A stretch of DNA of 60,108 bases from Chara braunii (Eukaryota; Streptophyta; Charophyceae; Charales; Characeae). Within the stretch, counting starts at the first letter, position 1. Each line of letters starts with the position of its first letter. Positions 22,143 to 31,475 of this stretch are shown here, one piece after another. The stretch covers positions 1,241,415 through 1,301,522 of the forward strand of contig BFEA01000313.1 of the NCBI GenBank assembly GCA_003427395.1, read 5' to 3'. Under the pieces are notes generated by a model. That model ran no database searches. It had not been told where the DNA came from and saw nothing but the letters and a program-made list of their open reading frames with translations. Both the position numbers and the translations under genes were made by a program.

Positions 22143-22490
22143 TGTTATGAATTTGGTTGTCTGCCGATTTCAATCAACACTCGCACTCAGACAATCCCAT
22201 ACATGCCCATACATGCATAAGAAGAGGGGGAGAGGAGACAAAGTACACACTGAACACAGACAGAGTAGGCAGTGGAAAACAACCATGCACATGTGGAGAC
22301 AACACTGAGTGTTTCTCACGCTCTGAAGATACTCCAAACAACCAATCATAAGAAGACACTGCGAGGATAACAAAAGAACTCAGCCAAGCCTGAGCCAATC
22401 TGAACCAAAATCATTACAGAGTTTATCCCAGTATCTCGCCACCACAGAACTCCATACCCCACTCTCCCACTCACACCCAGTTAGTTGCGC
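22143..22490 (-). repeat. Element B 5' LTR (partial limits)
   Basis: The inner terminus is fixed by the adjacent PBS (plus-strand TGTTATGAATT). The outer limit is uncertain and must lie before the LINE sequence that begins near 22600. No second copy is seen to the left. Confidence 0.6.
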
Positions 22491-22598
22491 TACACTAAAA
22501 TCACCTCTCTGAGGCCAGCGCCCACCACCCACATGAAGATCAAGATCAGCGATGAAGTCTCTAGTGCTGAAGTAGGTACTCTGTCGAAGAAGTTGCAG

Positions 22599-23423
22599 CT
22601 ATGGCTGCAGCGCCACTGTTTCTGCTGCTCTGATCACTCCGACGAAGTAGCAGCAGCAGTAGTCCACCCACAAACCTCTGTGTAGTGCCCATGTCCCTCC
22701 GCTAGGGTCAGTGATCCAAGGGTTGCAAAAGAGAGGTTGTCTCAAAACATCTTCTCTGTTTCCTGGTGAACCGTGTTTACTTGGCATCATTCTCCGCCAG
22801 GCTTTGATGGTAGGACTCCAGTATGAGGTAGCTGTTTGAGTGGGCGTTGTGATGAGCTCTGTAGGGTTTCTCCTGCGAGGTCTGCATGATTTGATTCCCA
22901 AGTCCTTCCCCATGAGCCAGTAGAGACCTCTCATGTTTGGGGGGAAGTATATGGGTGCCAGGTTTCTGATGTTGTCTAGAGCCATCAGGGTCCAAGGGAG
23001 GGTTTGTCTGATCAGGATCTTAATAATCCATTTCATCTGCAGTGCTATGGACTCCTGTTTGGGGTCGATTAACCCAAGGCCCCCTTCCTGTGGTTTCCTC
23101 GTGATGTGGTTCCAGGCTACCCTATTGATACACGTGGTCCTGTTGGGATCTCCTGTCCACAGGTAGCATCTCTCCCTGTTTTCTAACGTCTTGATGTCGT
23201 CATCGGGGGGAGACCAGATGGATGCCATGTACCACAATGTGGAAAAGATTGTCGTGTTAATTAAAAGGGCTCTTCCAATTAGTGAGGCCTTGATCCAGAA
23301 GAGTATCCCAGTACTATGGCTCTCCCTCCTGGGGCAGGACTTCTCATGGAAATCCGGGGATTGGGGCATACTCATCTCCCAAACCCAACCCACTAGAGCA
23401 TATCGATTTGTCTCTCGAACCAA
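22599..23423 (-). pseudogene. LINE reverse transcriptase, inverted upstream segment
   Basis: This frame encodes the region after the RT palm in plant non-LTR elements: SLIGRALLINTTIFSTLWY, CYLWTGDP, then RVAWNHITRKPQEGGLGLID and ALQMKWI. It ends with FCNPWITDPSGGTW. It is the part that normally precedes the zinc-binding RT domain, which here lies on the opposite strand at 23500-24430. The RT active site itself is not present. Confidence 0.75.
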
Positions 23424-23499
23424 CCCACTATGCTACCTATCCACATTCTACTCATACCCCATAGCTAATCACAACCTACAAGAGCTGGAAATCTAGAAC

Positions 23500-24429
23500 A
23501 AAGATCCCCGGTGCGACACACTTGAAACCTTCAGACTGAGAAAAGTGAGGGTTTCCAAGTCCAAACCCTGGAAAATCTTCCAACCGGATCTCAGCATTTC
23601 AGACCTTGAATTCGACCCGAAAGAGTGGGTTTGGAAGCAGGGCAAATCCGGGAGAACGAGGACAATATTTGATTACGATGTCAAATTCGGCTATGAGTTG
23701 GGTCTGCAAACCACAGACCCTGACCCTGGACTCAAAGGAAAGTGGAGGTAGATCCTGAATCTGGATCCCACGGATCCCATTTCCATTCCATGGATGAAGT
23801 ACCTAACCATTAGACCGGTTAGGATTCAAAGCATGCAGTGGCTCCTAGCGCACGCATCGCTGCCGGTTAATCAACGGCTCCACAAGAGGAGGAAACATAC
23901 TAACCCGGACAGCTCTGAGCTTTGCAGGCTATGCACAGACAGTATCCCGGAAGATATACTCCACCGCCTACTGTTCTGCACGGAAGCAGCATGGATATGG
24001 AACAATGTGCACGACCTATGGACCCTCCTCTTCTCATCACCCCCTCCGCCCATAACTCCCCTGAACATCCTGCTACTTTCCAACATTACTAACAATCTCA
24101 AAGGCGGCAAGCAAGTATGGTTTTACCTGCTCAGGAAGTTGGCTCTATGGGTAATCTGGAAAAGGAGATGTACCAAGACGATCGAAGGAACAGAGGTGGC
24201 AAGAGAAGAAATGTGGGTACTGTTGCTGGGAATGGACGAAACTGAGATTCGATCCAGATGGAGGAAGGTGACAACAACAACGAAAGACAGACCAGAAAGG
24301 ATTGCCATCAAGAGACAAATTTTCATGAGAAACTGGCTTCTTCAGGGAAAGATTGCAATTGTGACAAGTAACAGATTGATTTGGAAGAAATGGCATAGCA
24401 CACCTCCAATAAGGACGGTGCACCAGTGA
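23500..24429 (+). pseudogene. LINE C-terminal region with zinc-binding RT domain
   Basis: A stop at about 23751 divides the frame. Before it are FDPKEWVWKQGKS and FDYDVKFGYEL. After it is the zf-RVT domain: SMQWLLAHASLPVNQRL, then CRLCTDSIPEDILHRLLFC (C-x2-C...H...C), then the WIW...W tail (LALWVIWKRR). This zinc-binding domain ends the ORF of many plant LINEs. It continues the protein whose previous part lies inverted at 22599-23423. Confidence 0.8.
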
Positions 24430-25800
24430 TGGGCAAACTAAGATTCTCATCTCAACAGTATGGACAACTCTCCTCTTTTCGTGCTTTAAACGAATCAGCC
24501 GACAGAGTCACAATAGAATTCTGAGAGGAAAAGTGGAAGGGCAAGCTGACAGTCAATCCTCCGGATTGGGAGCAATCAATGTTGATCAGGGATCCTTCGG
24601 CCAGACGGAAGGAAGCATGAGAGTGTTCACCATGTATCCCAATTTTTTACTTGCCGGTGGAAAGGAACCGGACTGATGCTCCCCAGAATGGATATGGAGC
24701 CAGGACCATAAGGACCTGTTTAAACCACCAGTACCTCCGCTAGTGTTGGGAAATTACGATGTTTGGCCAGTACCCGAACTTTTCAAGGGTGGGACACAGA
24801 GTCGGCAATGTCCCATAAATCTGAATTTATAGTGACGTGAGTGAACGGAAAAAGGGGAAAAAAAAATGCTTTCTCTACTGCAATGATGTCGGGCAGGGTA
24901 GTCCAGGAGTTTGTGCTCACAATCTTCCTCCATAGAATGCACCTTACAGGTAAGGCGGTCGTATTCTGAATGTTACTGTTTTTTTTTTTTTCCTTGGTCG
25001 TGTGTTTCTTATGAGTCCCCTGTCCGTGAATTGCTCAAGCTGTCTGTGATTTGCTCAAGCTATGTTTTGTCAGAGGATTGTAAGGCTCATCACACTCGCG
25101 CTTAGGGGAATGTATCCAGCCATTTTCACAGCCGGATCCATGTGCCCGTTTTTTCCCCCTTTTATTCTCTTTTTGCAATCTGACAACCTGGCCACGGGGC
25201 TGAGATGCCCTCATTGAGGGCACACTCACACTACCACTTCCAAGAATGTATACAACCGCAATCACAGCCAAAGCTTTGTTTCCTTTTTTTTTTTTTTTTT
25301 TTTTTCTGAGGTTCACGGCCGCAACTTTTCTTCTTCTTTTTTGTTTTTTTTTGTTCTTTCCGTGAGAGTACCAAAAAGAAAACGGAGTGGTACCCAAGCT
25401 CGGCAAACTCGGAGCGCAGTGAAATCCAGGGTCGGCAAAAACAGGCTCGGAGGTGGTTTAAAGGGAAAAAAAAAAGAAAAAAAAAAGGAAGTGGGCCAAC
25501 GAGAGTTCTCTATTCTACGATGATGTTCTCTCTCTCTCACCCTCGATGTCTCTTCTCCCTCTCTCCTCATCTTCCTCGCTGCATTGGGATACCACATGCA
25601 CAATGAGTATGGTTTCACGAACAATTTTTGGAGACATTGATTCTGCGCTATGACGACTTGTATCTTGACATGGACGAGCTTCTCATATGATTGGGTTCAT
25701 TGCAATATTGTGTTGTTGTCAGTATGGTTTTCTTTGTTGCAGTTCACTTTGTCCTTATCTGGACTAGCTCCTGGGACTTTGCCCTATTCAGGACCTCTGG

Positions 25801-25907
25801 CACGTAATGTCTCACATTTCTGGCCCAACATGCATCAAACTTTTTGCGCCAGGCCACGTACTGTCTCGTGTTTCTGGCCCAACGTGCATCCACTTTTTGC
25901 GACAGGC
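25801..25907. repeat. 54-base tandem repeat, two copies
   Basis: Copies 25801-25854 and 25855-25907 share cacgta-tgtctc, tttctggcccaac and gtgcatc-a-actttttgcg words with few differences. Confidence 0.85.
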
Positions 25908-26078
25908 CGTTTTTTTTTCTCTTCCAGCCTTCCAGGCCCTCTTGCTGAGACAGCAAGGGAGCGCCTGGTTCAGAGTAGGGAACCAGGCCATACGTTTTCA
26001 GGCCTAGGCCTGAGTTTGGTCAAATGGCCTCTCACCTGGACAGCTGGATCTTGACGAGATCGGACGACCCAGATGGGA

Positions 26079-26162
26079 GGCTGGCCAGGTTGGTGGCTGA
26101 CCCAGTGGTATTTTGGAAAAGGCTGGCCGGGTTGGTGGCCGAACCAATGGTATTTTGGAAAA
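26079..26162. repeat. 42-base tandem repeat, two copies
   Basis: Units 26079-26120 and 26121-26162 both run from ggctggcc to ggtattttggaaaa with few differences, and a third start (ggctggcc) follows at 26163. Confidence 0.9.
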
Positions 26163-26399
26163 GGCTGGCCTAAGAGATCGTAGGCAATTCTCACTTCATT
26201 CGGATGCCACCAGGCTGCACGAGCAGGAGCAGCCCAGCGCTGCGTCAGTGTTACATGCCCAGTTGGGAGATGTACATATATAGCCAAGGATCCGCAATGT
26301 GATAAAAAGGACTGAATGGACAATGCAATGCTAGTAGAATCTCAACAAGCAGTGTACATCTAGATAGATACAAAACTGGTGCTTTGTAGCGCAGTGAAA

Positions 26400-27520
26400 G
26401 ACTTAGATACAAGTCCTGACCTGACCGGGATTGACCTCCCTCACGTAGTACAAGATAGCGCCGCAGACTACCAAAATACCAATGAGTAGCCCAATCGATG
26501 TCGCAATGCAGACCAAACATACATCATCCTCATCACAAGCTGTGAAGGGGCCTGGCGCTACACATAGGAAGAATGTGCCAGGTCCAGACCATACACAGAC
26601 GCAGACGAGGGGATCAGACGAAGAAGGAGGGGGGAGATGGGAATGTCGTTAACACCAAGTCTTCGGTACAAGTCCCAGATAATCCCTCGTCAAATGTCTG
26701 AAGCCCAATGTCGAGTCTGGATCCAAATGTCACCAAGCCCGCTCTCTCATAGTCTGCGGATGCAGTGAAGTCAGGTAGCGAGAGGGTGAGAGGGAGATGG
26801 TGGACTGAGAAGAGGAAGAAGAACAACTCTCCCTCTCTCTCTCTCTCTCACGTGCCAGGTACTAACCTGTGAAGATGGCGCTGTGCTGCAGGTACCTCGA
26901 AGACGAAGCTGGAGCTATGGAGCTGCAAGTAAGTCTCCCTGGCCTCCCCCAATCTCTCTCTCTCTCTCCAGTACTACTCTAGCTCCTACTAGCGCCCAGC
27001 GCTGAAGACTACTGCTAGCGCTACTACTACTACTGCAGCGCTCCTCCATAGTGCTGCTGCCAAATCCTGAAGACTACCTCCTGCCTCCTGAACTGCACGT
27101 GAAGTGCCTGGGAAGTCCCTCTGAACTGCCTGCAGCCTGCAGGGCGGGCCAGTCCTATATAGTGCTGGCCCGTCCGGGAGGCTGCGCTTGCCAATGCCAA
27201 AACGTGCTAGACCCTGGCGTTGAAGCTCAAACAATGGTTGTCTTGAAAACAGGCCCAGAATGGCATGTGCTAAAACCCTGGTCTGGTGCCTACGTTTCAG
27301 GGCAGGTCGATCTTATGAGGGCCTGAAAATGGCCCTCTGTTTCAGGCTGAAAAGACTCAGGGCCCAGAGGGCCCTGTTTTAGGCTGAAACGACATAGGGC
27401 CTGTAGGCCCTTGTTTTCAGGCTTTCAGGCTGAAACGACACAGGGCCTGTAGGCCCTTGTTTTCAGGCTTTCAGGTTGAAAACGACACGGGCCTGAAAAT
27501 GGCCCACGCAGCATGTAACA
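26400..27520 (-). repeat. Element D 3' LTR (left limit unknown)
   Basis: The minus strand starts with TGTTACATGC at 27520, directly after the polypurine tract, as an LTR should. The stretch holds U3-like tandem repeats (27344-27505) and a TATA-like ctatatag at about 27152-27159. A (CT)n run lies near 26826-26850. No second LTR copy is in the window, so the left end is a guess. Confidence 0.5.
27344..27505 (-). repeat. 46-base tandem repeats in the element D LTR
   Basis: About 3.5 copies start with ggctgaaa at about 27344, 27382, 27428 and 27474. The middle two are nearly identical over 46 bases. Such repeats in U3 often act as enhancer modules; that role is inferred. Confidence 0.85.
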
Positions 27521-27533
27521 ACCCACCCTCCTT
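27521..27533 (-). promoter_or_regulatory. Element D polypurine tract
   Basis: The minus strand reads AAGGAGGGTGGGT immediately before the LTR terminus TGTTACA. It is the plus-strand DNA primer site of the element and overlaps the last codons of pol. Confidence 0.7.
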
Positions 27534-30135
27534 ATGAAGTCAAGCCGGGTCGAGGGCGAAGCTGATGATCTGAAGGTGGAACCTGGACGTGGGTGCCACG
27601 TGGAGCCGAAGATACCGGCTTGCCTTGCATCTTGCGTTCGTAGCGTGCGAGAACATCTGAAGCTGTTGCTTGGAGTTCCGCACGGATCAACCAACGATCG
27701 GCTTTGTGGGTGCAGTACGCGAAGTGTACCAAATATTCGGTCGGCCTGTTGCCGTAGCGTCGCTGGGAGATGATGTCGCTGACCTCTTGAAAACCGTCCA
27801 TGGAGGGTGGGTCTTGCGATCGTCCCCCGGGAAAATCGTCATGTTCCGCTGGCGTGTAAAAAGCCAACTTGGAGCAATGAAAGACCGGGTAGACGGGCAA
27901 GTGGGCGGGCACCTGAATGATGAAGGAAAGTCCTTCGGGTGCATCCCCAGCCGGTGCCACGATCGGCCAGGGCCCCATCCATTTCAGGAGGAGCTTGCAA
28001 GAGATATCTTGTTCGAGGCTGAATTCCGCGGCGGAAACCCAAAGGAGATCGCCGGCGCGGAATGGACAAGGAAGACGCTGGCGATTGGCCTGTTGGCTCA
28101 TGCGTTGCTGCGTCTTAGCCATCTGGTCACGTGCCTTGACAAGTAGCTCTTGCATCCGACGCAAGAAAAGAAGATGGTTGTCGCTCTCGGCCGCTCGTGG
28201 AATGATTGTGTCCAACAGAGAAGTGCCTGACGAGCCGTGCTCAAACTCGAAAGGCGACATCCCGATAGTCGGGTGGATGGACAAGTTGTATGCCAACTCG
28301 ACATCCGACAGTCGCTCAACCCAATCCTTTTGGTCGGGACGGATGAGAGTGCGAAGGAGAACCTGTGCGGTCTGATGCGCCCTCTCCGTCCGGCCATCGG
28401 TTTGGGGGTGGCGAGCCAAACTTGGCTTGAGAGATGAGCCCCATCGTTTGATGAGCGCCAACCAAAAATCGGACATGAACCGAGTGTCGCTATCGCATAC
28501 GATTTCCTTGGGGTAACCCTTGGTTCGAATCCAATCGGCGTAAAGAACCTCGGCCAACTCCGGTGCCTTGGCATGATAGCGGCAAGGCAAAAACATGATG
28601 AACTTGGTGAGTCGTTCGACCACCGTGAGAATCCCATCCACACCGGTCTTGTGCTTGGGGAATGGCCCGGTAATGTCCATGGCAATCACTTCCCTTCGGC
28701 GCAAGGGGACCGGTAATGGTCGCAACTCGCCGTACGGAAGATAGTTGCGGGACTTGCAGCATCGGCAAACCTCGCATGACTCGCAATAGCGTGTGACGTC
28801 GCCGAGAACGTCGGGCCACCAAAATCGCTCGCGAAGTCGGCCAATCGTGTGATTGACTCCAAAGTGTCCGGTGGCGGGAGCATCGTGGAACTCGCCAAGA
28901 ATCCGTGTACGCAAGTGAGAGTCACTCGGTACACAAAGAGGGTCCTTCCCCCGGGTGTGGACAAGCAAGTACCCCTCTTGGATCCGGTAGTGAGAAGGCG
29001 CCGGATTAGGGGAGGAGCAATTCGCGTACTTGACGCGAAACTCGGGGTCGGCTTGGTAGCCGCGGGTGAAGCTGTCCTGCAGGTCGCCGTTGATCTCGAA
29101 GGTCGAATAGACTGCGGTACAATGATCCGGACGTCGTGAAAGAGCATCCGCAAAACGGTTAAGACTTCCCCGGAATGTGATCGGGAAAGGATTCGAATTG
29201 GTCGAAGAAATCCAACGGGCGATGGTGCTATTGCCGGTGTCTTGGGTCTTGTAGAAGACCAACGGATTGTTGTTTGTTACCCATCGGAATTGACTTCGAC
29301 CAAGAAGGAATTGCCGCCACCGCTTGAGCGCGTGGACGAAGGCTAGGAGCTCCTTGTGTGCATCATCAATGGAGTGCACGACGGACACTTTCTTGCTGAA
29401 GTACTCGACCGGGTGCCAGTCCACTCCATCGTGTTGTTCGAGGACGACACCAATGCCATAGCCGGACGCATCCGTAGTGACGCTCGTTGGCAATAGCGGG
29501 TCGTATATGCGCAAGGCCTCCACAGATAATAGCGCGGCTTTGAGATCCAAAAATGATTCCCACGCATCCTCTCCCAAGTCAAACGGCCAATCCTCGCATT
29601 GAAGCTTGGTCAAGTGGGCCGCGATCTTCGAGTATCCCTTGATAAAACGTTGGTAGTAGCCGACAAGGCCAAGGAACGAACGGACATCTGTGACGTTCCG
29701 CAGCTCCGACCACTCTTGGATGGCTTGAATCTTACCCGACAACGGACTGATGCCCTCTGGTGTGACAAAATGGCCCAAGTATTCCAGCTCTTGCCGGACA
29801 AATTCGCACTTGTCGCGGTTGGCTTTGTACTTGGTGGGGCGAAGCGTCTCCAACACTCGTCGAAGGTGCTCAAGATGATCCTCCAATGTCCGTCTATAGA
29901 CGAGAATGTCGTCTAAGTAGACCAGCACGGACTGGTCCAACATCGGACGAAACTCGTTGGTCATTGCCGCTTGAAAGGTCGTCGGGGCGTTGGTGAGGCC
30001 AAAAGGCATGACCACCCACTCAAAATGCCCATACCGCGTCTTGAACGCAGATTTATAGCGATCGTTCGGCCGGATCGAGATCTGATGGTATCCTGATTTC
30101 AGATCCAACTTAGAAAAGTACTTCGCGCCACCCAA
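27532..30135 (-). pseudogene. Element D pol: RT, RNase H, integrase, chromodomain
   Basis: This is the longest clean pol ORF, 867 residues. RT: LDLKSGYHQI (D11) and YLDD (73-76). RNase H: TTDASGYGIG (D222); the later site reads VTNNNPL, where canonical elements have TDN/TDH, so one catalytic Asp is Asn. Integrase: zinc domain H417...H424...C454, C457; catalytic D487, D548 and E584, the usual D-D-35-E spacing. A chromodomain-like end (about 781-835, VSDIISQRR...EYLVHF...DRWLIRAEL) marks it as a chromovirus, which targets chromatin. The ORF begins inside RT; the first part of RT lies upstream in another frame behind an in-frame stop (about 30136). Confidence 0.88.
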
Positions 30136-31260
30136 TCACTCAAGGAGATCGTCAATACGAGGAAGAGGCCCCACATTCTTGACGGTTTGCGCGTTGAGCT
30201 TGCGGTAGTCGATGCACAATCATAGATCTTTGTTCTTCTTTCGTACGAAGAGAACCGGTGCTCCATATGGGGAGCTACTAGGGGGGATCCAGCCCTTGTC
30301 CAACAAGTCATCGAGTTGCGCACTGAGGACCGTAATTTCCTCCTCGCTCATGCGATAAATGCAATCTTTCGGCGGCACGGCACCGACCTCAAGAATGATC
30401 TCGTGAGAGATCGGCCAATCCGGCACCACACCGGTAGGTGACTCGAAGATGTCGGCGAACTCGTCAAGCAACCGCACCACACGGGGGTCCGAAGACAAGT
30501 CCGTGGGTGAATAGTCGGCTGCGGCGACGGTCCGCAGGAAACATAAGCCGATGTCATCGGGCTGCTGTAAGCGCAAGTAGCCCGGAATGACTTGGCCGTC
30601 ACCACTTGGCACCGAATCGAAGGGTGCAGAAGAGGAATAGTACACGACACTTCGGTGCCGAAGGCGTCCCGAACGGTAAGAGTCCGCCCGTGGAAGTTGA
30701 CCGTGTGATCCGCACGTGCAAGCCAAGGCATTCCCAAAATAATGTCGAAGTCCGTGTCCAAAATGTCGAACGTCACCGGTTCGCATGCATGAGGTGCGAA
30801 ATACACCCGTACGACCTCGATGTAGCGGTCGATAAGTTGCTGCGTCCTTCCGTCCGCCAACTTGATTGCCGCCGAGTTTGCCTTCCTCCGAACTTGTGCG
30901 CCAAGGCCAGCCCTTTGCATAAAGGCTTGGCTCATGAAATTGCAAGACGCGCCGCTGTCCAGCAAAGCATTGCAGGATGCTTGCCCAACTTGGATGCGAA
31001 CATAGAGGAGCGGTGCGTTGTTGTCATCGTACCGTTGCTTGCGAAACTCGCAGGCCACCTTGGTAACATACGCAAGGATGTCCCCCACCGCAGCTTCGTC
31101 CTCCGTCGGCGAAGTTGGTCGTGCATAGAAGGATAGCTACTTGTGAAGATGAGCGCATAATGCTGCGCATTGCGGTCCCGGCAAACAGCTCGTGGTCGGG
31201 AGAGGAAGCCATTCGAAATCCTCAGACATGAGAGGGTCCAATACCTCTATGTTGAACTCG
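30136..31260 (-). pseudogene. Element D protease and N-terminal RT
   Basis: Frame 31088-30348 holds the retropepsin: NALLDSGASCNFMS (DSG active site), then FDIILGMPWL (flap and second core). The following RT N-terminus (MSEEEITVLSAQLDDLL, PYGAPVLFVRKKN) is in frame 30945-30220, so a frame change lies between about 30350 and 30650. No gag of element D is present: within about 200 bases upstream the sequence switches to element E integrase. Confidence 0.8.
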
Positions 31261-31475
31261 CGCGCTGAATCCCGTGAAGGACCACTTGAAGACGAGAAGT
31301 TGCCGCTGTGAAGCCCATATGAACGACGGCTCACACGAGCCAACGTCTTGTGGAAGCCCATATGAACGACGACTGCCTGGTCATGGAACTCTGCTACTGC
31401 CCGGACACGTAGCTGTCCAGTGGAGGGAACGCAAATACGGGGCTCTCTGGTGCCCTGTGAACCGTGCCAGTACAC
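31260..31475 (-). pseudogene. Element E integrase start fused to element D
   Basis: One frame runs from the integrase zinc region of element E (RICVPSTG, EFHDQAVVVHMGFHKTLA) straight into the pre-protease linker of element D (MSEDFEWLPLP). At the join an 18-base word (gcccatatgaacgacg and flank) occurs twice, at about 31311 and 31357. No LTR, PBS or polypurine tract separates the two elements. Confidence 0.7.

Larger units (their letters stand above)
15915..22490 (-). mobile_element. Element B: Ty3/gypsy LTR retrotransposon, truncated
   Basis: Read on the minus strand, the order is 5' LTR (right side, ending at 22143), PBS, leader, gag with zinc knuckle, protease, reverse transcriptase, RNase H and integrase. 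The integrase stops short at about 15915 and no 3' LTR is visible, so the 3' end is missing. The coding part has at least two in-frame stops and several frame changes. The right-hand limit of the LTR is not determined. Confidence 0.8.
22599..24430 (+). mobile_element. Element C: 5'-truncated LINE with internal inversion
   Basis: Two halves of one LINE protein lie head to head, joined at about 23425-23500. This layout (inverted upstream part, forward downstream part) is the known product of twin priming during LINE insertion. The 3' end is uncertain: A-rich and T-rich runs occur at about 24857 and 24971, but no clear poly-A tail follows the stop. Confidence 0.7.
24431..26400. other. Non-coding interval with short tandem repeats and T/A tracts
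   Basis: No supported gene. T-rich runs lie at about 24971-24992 and 25284-25305, and A-rich runs at about 25466-25487. Two short tandem repeats are listed separately. Confidence 0.6.

Noticed and set aside
25035-25624. Lys-rich minus ORFs near 25.3 kb
   Set aside because: Made of poly-T and A-rich tracts; no domain.
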